Shown here piece after piece: positions 43,116 through 51,032 of a DNA stretch of 64,000 bases. The notes beneath the pieces were generated by a model that was not told where the DNA came from, did not search any database, and saw only the letters and a program-made list of their open reading frames with translations. Position 1 is the first letter of the stretch. Every line of letters begins with the position of its first letter. The position numbers and the translations under genes are program-made. Source of the stretch: Rhodococcus zopfii NBRC 100606 = JCM 9919 (GTDB lineage Bacteria > Actinomycetota > Actinomycetes > Mycobacteriales > Mycobacteriaceae); NCBI RefSeq assembly GCF_001895025.1, contig NZ_BCXI01000029.1, forward strand, positions 1 to 64,000, in the 5' to 3' direction.

Positions 43116-44768
43116 CTACTCGCTCAGCCAGGTGTCGACGAACTGCAGTCGCGCCGAGGCCTCGAACTTCAGGTCCGCGACGTTCGGCCCGGCACCGATC
43201 GCCTGCGACAACTCGACGGTGGGAATCCACAGCCCGTTGTCGAGCACGAGTTGCTGCGCCTGCCCGACGAGCACGCCACGCGCCGCCGGATCGGTCGTGG
43301 ACAGCTGACGACCGAGTACGTCGTCGAGCTCAGGGATCGGGTTGCGCCGGTTGATGTTCCGACCGTCGAGACCGAATGCCGTGCGCAGAATGTCGCCGTC
43401 GGCCCGGGTGCTGTTGTAGTAGGACGCCTCGTAGTCACCGGCGTTCTGCCGGGCGGTGGTCTCGGGAGTGGAGACGAGATCGAGCTGCAGGTCGATGCCC
43501 ACCGCACGCAACTGCTGCTGCACGAGTTCGAGGATGGCCTGGTTACCCGCGAACACGGAGCTGAAGAGCACCGGGAAGCTCAGGCGCTGCCCGTCCTTGA
43601 CACGGATTCCGTCGGGACCGGGCACCCAGCCCGCATCGTCGAGGATCTGCTCGGCCTTCCGCGGGTCGTAGGTGACGTCGGCGAGCTCGACGTAACCGGG
43701 GGTCGCGGAGGCGAGGGTGCTGGTGGCGGGGCGGAAGTCGGGCCCGAGGACGGTGTCGACGAGTTCCTGCCGGTTGATCGCCGGAACCAGTGCGCTCCGG
43801 ACGGCCGGGTCGGCGAGGACGCCGCGGCTGACATTGGGCTGGAATCCGAACGGAATGCCCGGGTTCGGCGTGGTGAGGATGCGGCCACCGGCACCTTCGA
43901 TCTGCGGGGCATCCTGCGGCAGGGCATCCGAGATCGCGTCGAGCTGCCCGGACGCGAGCGAGCCGGTGCGGACTCCGGATTCGGGCACGATGGTGAATTC
44001 GATGCGGTCGAGGTAGGCCTCACCGTCGTGCCCGAACGCCTCGGACCCCCACGAGTATCCCGCGCGCTTGACGAGCGTCGCGGACTTGTCCTGCTGATAG
44101 CCCTCGTAGACGAACGGACCGGTACCGGAAAGGTCTCCCGCGCAACGCTCCTCGGCGCTCTTCGCGGTGTCCGCGGCCGAGAGCAGACCGAGCTGGTGGC
44201 TGGCGGTGGCCTGCAGGAACGGCGCGTTCGGAGCCGAGAAGTTCACCTGTGCGGTGCGGTCGTCGACGACCGTGGTGCCGGTGTACCCGGCGAGGAAACC
44301 GACGGCCTGCGGTGCCTTGACCCCGCCGAGGGTGTTCACGATCGCGTCGAAGTTCCTCTTCACGGATTCCGCGCTGAGCGGGGTGCCGTCGCTGAAGGTC
44401 ACGCCCTCCTTCAGGCGGAAGGTGAACCGGGTGCCGTCGGCGTTCGATTCCCAGCTCTCCGCCAGCCACGGCACGATCTCACCGGTCTCGGGATCCTGGT
44501 CGGTGAGCGAGTCGACGACCTGACGGGCAACGTAGATGGTCTGGTTGCTGCCGGCCTGGGCCGGATCCGCGCAGGTCGGTGCCTGCGACAGCCCGTATCG
44601 CAGGGTGCCGCCGGGCTGCGGATCCCCGGCGGGCTCCGAGTTCGCCGCAGTGCCGGATCCGCACGCGGTCAGTGCGGCTCCGAGCACTGCGGCTGCGGCT
44701 GCCGTGACGACGAGCCGGGACGCAGAAGAGGACGAGATGGACAACGACGGGCTCCATGATCTGGACAT
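43116..44768 (-). CDS. peptide/nickel-type ABC substrate-binding lipoprotein
   Basis: 550-residue extracytoplasmic binding protein of family 5. The signal peptide ends in lipobox LTAC near residue 36. The mature protein starts GTLRYGLSQAPTCADPAQAG and contains WESNADGTRFTFRLKEGVTFSDGTPLSAE, standard for the family (quoted in two parts: WESNADGTRFTF and GVTFSDGTPLSAE). The ligand is unknown; the linked monooxygenases and Cys-rich leader suggest an organosulfur compound rather than a peptide. The ribosome binding site (GGAG) is only 2 nt from the ATG, and a pyrimidine-rich CTTCCTTCC lies 40 nt upstream, so initiation may depend on the leader. Confidence 0.86.
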   Translation of the reverse strand: MSRSWSPSLSISSSSASRLVVTAAAAAVLGAALTACGSGTAANSEPAGDPQPGGTLRYGLSQAPTCADPAQAGSNQTIYVARQVVDSLTDQDPETGEIVPWLAESWESNADGTRFTFRLKEGVTFSDGTPLSAESVKRNFDAIVNTLGGVKAPQAVGFLAGYTGTTVVDDRTAQVNFSAPNAPFLQATASHQLGLLSAADTAKSAEERCAGDLSGTGPFVYEGYQQDKSATLVKRAGYSWGSEAFGHDGEAYLDRIEFTIVPESGVRTGSLASGQLDAISDALPQDAPQIEGAGGRILTTPNPGIPFGFQPNVSRGVLADPAVRSALVPAINRQELVDTVLGPDFRPATSTLASATPGYVELADVTYDPRKAEQILDDAGWVPGPDGIRVKDGQRLSFPVLFSSVFAGNQAILELVQQQLRAVGIDLQLDLVSTPETTARQNAGDYEASYYNSTRADGDILRTAFGLDGRNINRRNPIPELDDVLGRQLSTTDPAARGVLVGQAQQLVLDNGLWIPTVELSQAIGAGPNVADLKFEASARLQFVDTWLSE

Positions 44769-44835
44769 GGCTCCGGCAGCATGACGCAGGCGACGCCGCC
44801 GGGCGGACGGAAGGAAGGTGAATTCGACGCGGATC

Positions 44836-44922
44836 TCAGCGGCCGCGACACCTGGCCCCGCAGTGGCGGCACAGGTCGACGTGGATACGTTCCCACGCAC
44901 CCGTCAGGCCTTCGCTCGTCAT
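44836..44922 (-). CDS. cysteine-containing leader peptide of the dpp-LLM operon
   Basis: 28-codon reading frame, ATG 44922 to TGA 44836, preceded by an excellent GGAGGAG. It encodes a peptide with three cysteines clustered at positions 18, 21 and 25 in RIHVDLCRHCGARC. The motif R-x-H-[IV]-D-L-C-R is shared with the leader at 55026-55103, and PGAP-style annotations call such actinobacterial peptides putative leader peptides. In mycobacteria, Cys-rich upstream frames make expression of the next gene respond to cysteine supply through ribosome stalling. It ends 67 nt before the substrate-binding-protein gene. Confidence 0.8.
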   Translation of the reverse strand: MTSEGLTGAWERIHVDLCRHCGARCRGR

Positions 44923-45336
44923 GTTCTCCTCCATCGTTCCCGGCGGTAGCACCCTCACCTGCCGGGGCAGGGGGTTGCTGCGACGTCGTCGAGCCAGGTC
45001 TCTCGGTCGCTCTGGATGGTCGTCGCCGACGGTAGTGACCTCTCGATCCCCCGAACACCTTTTTCGTCAGCGCGATCGAAACCCCTCCCGGCGACACCGG
45101 CGGTCACCAACGGCGAGGGGCCCACGAGTACCCGTTGTGCGCAGGGCACCGATGGCGCCGCGGATCCGCGGCGCCACCGGGCGTGGAGACAAGTTCGAGT
45201 CGACTCAGACGCGAGAACCGGAGTGGGAGGTCGCGCGCGACGGATACCGGTCGAGGGGCTCTGGATGGTCGGTGCAGACGTCAGCGAGCCCGAAGATCCC
45301 GGAACACCGTCAACCTCACCGCGATCGAAAGTCCAT
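44923..45336. other. 414-bp spacer with an imperfect direct repeat
   Basis: No convincing gene. It holds two copies of a roughly 73-bp imperfect direct repeat (45009-45081 and 45258-45330) that share GCTCTGGATGGTCG, GAACACC and GCGATCGAAA at identical internal spacing. The promoter of the leader peptide operon must lie in the lower part, but no clear TANNNT element at the expected distance was found. A minus-strand frame of 64 codons (44955-45149) has no recognisable features. Confidence 0.5.
45009..45330. repeat. imperfect 73-bp direct repeat pair
   Basis: Copies at 45009-45081 and 45258-45330, offset 249 bp. Identical blocks of 14, 7 and 10 nt sit at the same relative positions. The second copy ends just past the stop of the HerA-like gene. 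They may be duplicated regulatory DNA or a footprint of an insertion. Confidence 0.55.
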
Positions 45337-48300
45337 CTACTCGTGCCGGATGGGTGCCGACGCGCGCGCCAGTTCGAGGACCTCTTCCTCGGTCGGCGGA
45401 CTCTTCGGGTGATAGGTCAGGCACAGCGGCGTCTGCGTCTTGCGGAATTCGGCCCCTTCGACGGCGGCGTAGAACTGCCCGGCGGGCAGCCGGCCGATAT
45501 CGGGTACCGTGCCGCCCTTCACCGCGGCCATCTCCTTCGCCGCGTCGATCTGGGCGGGGCTGTTGAGCAGGCCGTAGAACTGGGTCGCGGCGTTGCCCGG
45601 TATCCGGTTGTTCAGTCCTTTCGGCGCCTGCGTGGCGAACACGAGACCCAGACCGTACTTGCGTGCCTGGGAGGCGAGAGCCAGCGTGCTCTGCGTGCAC
45701 GCGGTGGTCTGGCCGGACGGCGCGAACGTCTGCGCCTCGTCCATCACGAACAGACCTCCCAGTGGTCGATCGCCGGCCGGGTTCTTCTTGATCCAGGCGA
45801 ACAACGCCATCTGCAGCTGGTTGACGAACCCCTGGCGCTGGGAATCCGAGGGCAATCCGGACAGGTTCACCACCGACACCCGGGCTCGGCGGCCCGGCGA
45901 CGGCGTCAGCAGCACGCCCGGATCCACCGCGGTGCCGATCCCGCCGAACATCGGGTCGGTGGCCATCGCGGCCTTGAGATTCTCGGCGAGGTCCGCGGCG
46001 ATCTTCTCGGCGTTCTTGAGATTGCTGATGTCCTCCGGGAGCTCTTCGAGGAGAGCAACGAAATCGTCCAGCCCACCGGATGATCCACGGCCGAAGTATT
46101 CGAGGGCCTGTTTGAGCACGGCCTGCGCCTTGCCTGCCGCGGCGGTCCGTCCGTCGGCCCTCGCTCTCGGTGCCAGCGCAGCGACGGCGGAGTCGATGGC
46201 CGCGCCGAACTCGTCCCGGTCGTCGACGACGCTCGGGAAGTCCGGGAGCGGCTGGAAGCTGAGCGGCAGGCCGTTGGACCGGCGCGGCGTCCAGACCAGC
46301 ACCTCGGTGTTGTTCAGGTAGTCGGCCGCCTTGATCTCGTCGCCCGGCGTCCAGCCGCGGGATCCGGCCGGCCACGGTGTGCCGAGCCGGGACAGGTCGT
46401 TGTTCGGATCGAGGATGATCGAGGACACCCCGTGGAGTGCACACTCCTCCACCAACCGGCGGATGAGCACGGTCTTCCCCGAACCGGACCCCGCGAAGAT
46501 CGCCGTGTGCTTGCGCAGCGCTTCGAGGGGGATCCGAACCTCGGTTCCGCCGGCGACAGCGGTACCGACCGGGATCGACGGGACCTCGACGGAGTCCGCC
46601 GGGCCGGCCTCCGGCTCGTCCACCACCGACGCATCCGGCAGCGCGGCCGATTCGGACGTTCCGGTGCCGGTCGCCGGGGCGGGCTCCGCCGCCGGTCCCG
46701 GCGATGCACCGTCGGCCCCGGCGACGTCCAGCGCCGCGCGGAACACACCGACCTCGTGCGCGGGCCGTCGACTCGCCAACCACTCGTCCAGCCTGTCCGG
46801 GTTCGCCTCCAGCAGACCGTGAAGTGCTGTCAGGGTTCGGATGTCGTCGCGTGACAGCGGCAGTGTCCGCCCGCCTGCCGCATCGAACGACGCGACGGTC
46901 GCCTGAGTCTTCGCGCCCCCGGACCACGGCTCGTTCCGCAGCAGGAACAGCCGACGTCGCGGCATGCTTCCGGCCAACCCGGCTGCGGTACATGCCTTCT
47001 GGATTCGATTCATCGACGCGACGGCGTTCGTCGACGACACCGCACGGAACGCCCAGTGTTCCTCGTCCTCGGTGGCGGCATCGAGAGTGCGCCGAAGCCG
47101 TGCGTGCAGAGCAGGTTTCGCGCCGGGCAGCGGATCGCGCTGGAATGCGCCGTCCGGTGCACCGGCTTCCCGGATCCACGCGTCGAGCCCCGCGGCGAGC
47201 AGCCGTGGCACGACCGTGTCCTCCGATCCGGCGTCGACGGCATCGTCCGCGGCGGCTCCGGCCACGAGCGCCTCGAACCGGGCATCGAGCGCGGTGAGGT
47301 CCACATCGCCGCTCACTCCCGGCGTCTCATCCGGTTCTTCGCCGACGGCCCGTCCGAAGTCGGTCATCTCGATCACCGAGTCACGATCGAGACAACGCCG
47401 GATGTGCGCGTCGACCTGTTTCAGGAGTTCGCGCGGGGTGATGTCCGGGGTGCCGGCCAGGGCAGCGTCCGTCACGGGCCAGGTCGGATACGGGGCCTCG
47501 AACCCGACGGAACCGTAACCCGACCGAAACCGCTTCTCCAGCAACGCGCGAGCGATGTCCGGTGTCGGCAGACCCTTCAACGGCCGGTCCACCCGGAACC
47601 GGTCGCGGACGGTCGCGGTGGCTCGGTCCTCGATCAACGCCCACGCCCCGGGTGTGCACGAGACCACCGAGACGGTTCGCTTCAGTGTCTCCCGCAACGA
47701 CATCAGTCCGTGCGCGATGTCCTCGAGCGCCGAATCGGCCGATGCTTCGGCGGAACCGCCCAGCGTCCGATGAGACTGCGCGATCAGGGTGTCGATCTGA
47801 TCCACGGCCAGGACGGTGGGGCCCGTCTCCGCGAGCAGCAGGGAGATGTCCCGCGCGATCTCCTGGGGAAGCGTCACTGCCGGACCGATCCCCCACCGGC
47901 TACGTTCGCCGGGAGACATCTCCTCGACGGACAGCAGGAACGACTCGCCGACGTCCTGCAGATCGAGATCGGCTGCCGCATACAGCGCCAGGGCGCGCGC
48001 CGTGCGGCGACACTGCCTCATCAGCTGGGGCCGGACCTTCGCCAGGGCCATGACGAAGTCGTCCAGCACAGTCCTGTCCAGCACGGCGTCGCCGACGATC
48101 GCGCGGCGCTGCGCCCGCGTGATGTGGGCGATCGTGGCGAGCCGCCACAGCAACAGCCGGAGCTGGGTACCGTGCTCGGATGCCGGCCGCCCGAGATTGT
48201 CGAGCATCCCGACGACGGTCGAGCGCCAGAAGTCCGACGCGTCGATGAGCCCGATCAGGAAGAAGTACCCGTCCTCGCTCTGCACCCGCTCACGAACGTG

Positions 48301-48570
48301 CCCCAGCAGGTGAGTCTTCCCGGAGCCGGCCTGTCCTCGCACCACGACACCGAGGGGGCTCGCCGACGGGCTGTTCCGCGCGTCGTCGAACGCACTCATC
48401 ACGGTGCCGATCACCGGGTCGTGCAGTCCCGGCACGTGCAGGTCGGCCTGCGGCTGCCACACGTCGTCCGGCGTCGGCGCCCACGACAGACGGATCGAGG
48501 CGAGTGCGCGGCGCTCGTCGTCGGTCGCGCGCTGCACGGGCTCGGACGTGGCCTGTATCAGCTCTGTCAC
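45337..48570 (-). CDS. double P-loop ATPase with HerA-like C-terminal module
   Basis: 1077-residue protein. An N-terminal AAA/ORC-like ATPase has Walker A GQAGSGKT (79-86) and Walker B VLAVDQID (253-260). A middle region of about 200 residues has no known motif (contains WAFRAVSSTNAVASMNRIQK and an acidic Ala/Pro linker at 615-665). The C-terminal part (about 675-1077) is HerA/DUF87-like, with Walker A GSGSGKT (694-700), DPNNDLSRLG, Walker B FVMDEAQTF (941-949) and an arginine/sensor region LVFATQAPKGLNNRI. Such HerA-family pumps translocate DNA. GTG start overlapping the previous stop; last gene of a three-gene unit with the winged-helix and DUF559 proteins. No named system recognised. Confidence 0.82.
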   Translation of the reverse strand: MTELIQATSEPVQRATDDERRALASIRLSWAPTPDDVWQPQADLHVPGLHDPVIGTVMSAFDDARNSPSASPLGVVVRGQAGSGKTHLLGHVRERVQSEDGYFFLIGLIDASDFWRSTVVGMLDNLGRPASEHGTQLRLLLWRLATIAHITRAQRRAIVGDAVLDRTVLDDFVMALAKVRPQLMRQCRRTARALALYAAADLDLQDVGESFLLSVEEMSPGERSRWGIGPAVTLPQEIARDISLLLAETGPTVLAVDQIDTLIAQSHRTLGGSAEASADSALEDIAHGLMSLRETLKRTVSVVSCTPGAWALIEDRATATVRDRFRVDRPLKGLPTPDIARALLEKRFRSGYGSVGFEAPYPTWPVTDAALAGTPDITPRELLKQVDAHIRRCLDRDSVIEMTDFGRAVGEEPDETPGVSGDVDLTALDARFEALVAGAAADDAVDAGSEDTVVPRLLAAGLDAWIREAGAPDGAFQRDPLPGAKPALHARLRRTLDAATEDEEHWAFRAVSSTNAVASMNRIQKACTAAGLAGSMPRRRLFLLRNEPWSGGAKTQATVASFDAAGGRTLPLSRDDIRTLTALHGLLEANPDRLDEWLASRRPAHEVGVFRAALDVAGADGASPGPAAEPAPATGTGTSESAALPDASVVDEPEAGPADSVEVPSIPVGTAVAGGTEVRIPLEALRKHTAIFAGSGSGKTVLIRRLVEECALHGVSSIILDPNNDLSRLGTPWPAGSRGWTPGDEIKAADYLNNTEVLVWTPRRSNGLPLSFQPLPDFPSVVDDRDEFGAAIDSAVAALAPRARADGRTAAAGKAQAVLKQALEYFGRGSSGGLDDFVALLEELPEDISNLKNAEKIAADLAENLKAAMATDPMFGGIGTAVDPGVLLTPSPGRRARVSVVNLSGLPSDSQRQGFVNQLQMALFAWIKKNPAGDRPLGGLFVMDEAQTFAPSGQTTACTQSTLALASQARKYGLGLVFATQAPKGLNNRIPGNAATQFYGLLNSPAQIDAAKEMAAVKGGTVPDIGRLPAGQFYAAVEGAEFRKTQTPLCLTYHPKSPPTEEEVLELARASAPIRHE

Positions 48571-49217
48571 TGCGCCTCGATCGCGATGGCGTGGTTGTTC
48601 TGGAAGCCGATCACCACGGCCGCGGCCCGGTCCCGTTCGGTGAGTGCCTTCTGGTTCTCCTCCGGAACGAGGACGACATCCGGCAGCCGGTACATCCGTG
48701 CCAGTTCACGGTCGAGTTCGTCCCTCGGCACGTCGGCCAGCACCTCGCGCAGGTCGGTCAGGCGCACCCACGCTCCCGGCCGTTCCGCCAGCCGCGTATA
48801 CGCGATGCGGACACGATCCTCGACCGCACCGGATTCGGCGGTTCCCACGGGCGCCGAATCGGTGGCCGTCCCCGCCGGCAGGAACACGTCGGACGGACGC
48901 AGATCAGCACGGTCGAAGTACCGGCGCATCGCCGCGAGCATCGTGTAGAGCGTGCGGCCGTACGGGCCCGCTTTCGGCGGCGCCGCCGAACCGATCTCCT
49001 GGTAGCACCGTGCCCAGCCGCCGTCGGCCAGCACGTGCGTGTAGGGACGGCCGCTGGTGTCGGTCTCGATCAGTCCCAGCCGGTTCAGCTTCTTGCGGCT
49101 GTCCGGCCGCAGCTCCGGCCCGAGGGTCTTCAGTTCGGGGTTGGGCACCGGACGTGACTCGGCCATCAAGGCGAGCAGCACCAGGATCTCGCTCGCCGTC
49201 AGATCGTCTGCACTCAC
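48567..49217 (-). CDS. winged-helix-like partner protein
   Basis: 216 residues. The N-terminus (LTASEILVLLALMAES... through KLNRLGLIET) has the spacing of a winged-helix DNA-binding domain. A second helix-rich region (about 130-185: EDRVRIAYTRLAERPGAWVRLTDL, DELDRELARMYR) looks like another. No catalytic motif. It is joined by 4-nt GTGA overlaps to the DUF559 gene before it and the HerA-like gene after it, so the three products are presumably made in fixed proportion and act together. Confidence 0.65.
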   Translation of the reverse strand: MSADDLTASEILVLLALMAESRPVPNPELKTLGPELRPDSRKKLNRLGLIETDTSGRPYTHVLADGGWARCYQEIGSAAPPKAGPYGRTLYTMLAAMRRYFDRADLRPSDVFLPAGTATDSAPVGTAESGAVEDRVRIAYTRLAERPGAWVRLTDLREVLADVPRDELDRELARMYRLPDVVLVPEENQKALTERDRAAAVVIGFQNNHAIAIEAQ

Positions 49218-50335
49218 CGTGTACTGCCCTCCGTCGCCGACCTGGTCGATCCCGTCTCACGGCGTCGGCCGCGGACATACCCTTCGATGGCGGCCACGAC
49301 CGCCGAGACGTCGTCGAGGACGTGCTCGTTGGTGAACCGCAGCACCGCGTAGCCGTCGAGCTGAAGCCGGACGTCGCGCCGCCGATCGGCAGCGTACTTG
49401 GCGGGCATCCGATGGTCGTCGCCGTCCACCTCCACGACGCATCGGGCGTCCGGCCACATCAGGTCGACACAGATCGGCGCACGCAGCGGATCCGGCTGAT
49501 AGATCGTGTTCCACCGGCCGCCGCGGGCCCAGTCGCAGTCCTGCAGAGCCGCATCCAGCTTCTTCTCCGCGGCGCTGCCCGGGTGCGGTCGCCCGGCGAG
49601 CGCCGGGTACCGCAGCCGGACCGGCTCCGGCGAATGCGGCGACGACTCGCCGTGCGCGACCGTTCCGGTTCGTGTCCCCGGCAGCACGGTGACCGTGGTG
49701 AACCGATCGATCGCGGGGATCGCCGACGTGGCCACCGCGATCCCGATACGGCCTTGCACGGCAAGCCATTCGCACGCGGCCGCGAGCACGTGTTGATCGT
49801 CCACCGGCAGGTCCGGCGGCGCCGTGACGACGAGCACGGTGTGCGATCGCCGATAGCCGGTCGCGAGGACCCGGGCGAGACCCGCCGCCCTGGTCTCCCG
49901 GGCGTACCGGGACGGATCGAGGCGGGTGCCACGTACCGCCGCCTCGGCGAGGGCGGCGACGAACGGTCCGAAGTGACGGCTGGTCGCTGCCAACCGCTTC
50001 GCCAGTACCCGGACCGCCGCGACATCGAGCAGGGTCCGGCCGTCGATGTCCGCGCCGCCGGGCAACCAGGCCGGGAACAGGTTCAACGCGGCGGCTTCGA
50101 GGTCGTCGAGGATCCCCGCGACGATTTCCGCTGCGGAATCCGTCCCGCCGATGTGGCACACGAGAACGGCCGGTGCATCCTGCGTCTGCGGATCGAGAAC
50201 GGCAGCGATGTCCGCCGTCGGGTGATTCACACACACGACCCGACCGGCCGGCACATCCGCCGGCCACCGGGCCGGCTCCCCCTCGGACTGCATCGGGACG
50301 GCACCGGTCGTCCCCGTTCGTATCGTTCTTGTCAC
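49214..50335 (-). CDS. DUF559/Vsr-like nuclease-fold protein
   Basis: 373 residues. Residues 1-250 form a domain I do not recognise (contains VVCVNHPTADIAAVLDPQ and AAALNLFPAWLPGG). The C-terminal 100 residues match the DUF559/Vsr endonuclease fold of the PD-(D/E)xK superfamily: AAEKKLDAAL (Glu257), ICVDLMWPDARCVVEVDG (Asp291, Glu302, Asp304), KYAADRRRDVRLQLDGYAVLRF and TNEHVLDD. All expected catalytic acids are present, so it should be an active nuclease or nickase. GTG 50335 is the likely start (ATG 50293 is the alternative). It is the first gene of the three-gene unit; a TAGGGT at 50373-50378 (minus) is a possible -10. Confidence 0.75.
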   Translation of the reverse strand: MTRTIRTGTTGAVPMQSEGEPARWPADVPAGRVVCVNHPTADIAAVLDPQTQDAPAVLVCHIGGTDSAAEIVAGILDDLEAAALNLFPAWLPGGADIDGRTLLDVAAVRVLAKRLAATSRHFGPFVAALAEAAVRGTRLDPSRYARETRAAGLARVLATGYRRSHTVLVVTAPPDLPVDDQHVLAAACEWLAVQGRIGIAVATSAIPAIDRFTTVTVLPGTRTGTVAHGESSPHSPEPVRLRYPALAGRPHPGSAAEKKLDAALQDCDWARGGRWNTIYQPDPLRAPICVDLMWPDARCVVEVDGDDHRMPAKYAADRRRDVRLQLDGYAVLRFTNEHVLDDVSAVVAAIEGYVRGRRRETGSTRSATEGSTR

Positions 50336-50372
50336 CTATGCGGTCCTGATCCCCATCCACAACGTCACGCGC

Positions 50373-50378
50373 ACCCTA
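50373..50378 (-). promoter_or_regulatory. possible -10 element of the nuclease-ATPase operon
   Basis: Minus-strand TAGGGT about 38 nt upstream of the first gene, the same hexamer as in the pta promoter. The -35 region is unclear. The 199-bp spacer between this operon and the acetyltransferase gene (50336-50534) otherwise shows only a doubtful 40-codon Arg-rich frame. Confidence 0.4.
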
Positions 50379-50534
50379 TCGTCGGCGCGATCGGCGACGT
50401 TTCAGGCGGAGGCCTCGGCGGCCCACGATATCGCGGCGGCGCGCTCGGACAGCAGGGACACCGTCGGGCAGGTCTCGGATCGGTTCGAGCGTGGTCACAG
50501 CGGTACCGCCGCGAGCCGTGCGGGCAAGACCCGA

Positions 50535-51032
50535 TCAGCACGACGCGGACGGATACTTCTCGAACGGGTGCGGCCCGATCTCCTCGGCCGGGACGGCCGG
50601 ATCGAACAGCGCGGTGTACCCGGCCGCCAGATACAACGCGACCGCTTCGGGTTGACGCCAGCCCGTGGTCAGGTAGATGCGGGTGTAGCCGCGCCGCACC
50701 GCCTCGGCCTCGAGTTCGTCGAGGACGATCCGGCCGAGCCCACGACGCCGGTGGCGGCTGGAGGTCCAGATGCGTTTGAGTTCGGCGGTGTGCTCGTCGT
50801 AGCGGCGGAACGCTCCCCCGGCGACGGGCTCGCCGTCCTCGGCGAGGACGAGCAAGGCCCCGTGCGGTGGGGCGAACTCCTCGCCGGGGTGGGTGGTCAG
50901 CGCATCGAACTGTTCCTCGAACGGCCGCTCGTACCGGGTGCTGTACTCGACGGCCAGTTCCGTGAGCAGCGGCAACGCAAGCGGGTCGTTCTGGGCGACG
51001 TGATGGACCTGGATGCGGCGGGTTTCGGTCAT
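50535..51032 (-). CDS. GNAT-family N-acetyltransferase
   Basis: 165-residue acetyltransferase. Motif A is ELKRIWTSSRHRRRGLGRIVLDELEAEAVRRG (read here as RHRRRGLGRIVL for the acetyl-CoA loop), followed by IYLTTGWRQPEAVALYLAAGYTALFD. The ATG overlaps the stop of the sarcosine-oxidase-like gene by 4 nt; last gene of the leader-2 operon. Salvage of S-modified cysteines in Bacillus begins with N-acetylation, so a role there is plausible but unproven. Confidence 0.86.
   Translation of the reverse strand: MTETRRIQVHHVAQNDPLALPLLTELAVEYSTRYERPFEEQFDALTTHPGEEFAPPHGALLVLAEDGEPVAGGAFRRYDEHTAELKRIWTSSRHRRRGLGRIVLDELEAEAVRRGYTRIYLTTGWRQPEAVALYLAAGYTALFDPAVPAEEIGPHPFEKYPSASC

Noticed and set aside
44955-45149. 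64-codon minus-strand frame between the HerA-like gene and the Cys leader
   Set aside because: No good start signal or domain, and it partly coincides with the direct repeat.
47056-48948. 630-codon plus-strand frame opposite the HerA-like gene
   Set aside because: Arg/His/Gly-rich composition and no recognisable domain; the minus-strand reading has two P-loop ATPase modules.
50376-50498. 40-codon Arg-rich minus-strand frame upstream of the nuclease-ATPase unit
   Set aside because: No ribosome binding site, Arg content typical of out-of-frame GC-rich DNA, and it ends inside the likely promoter.
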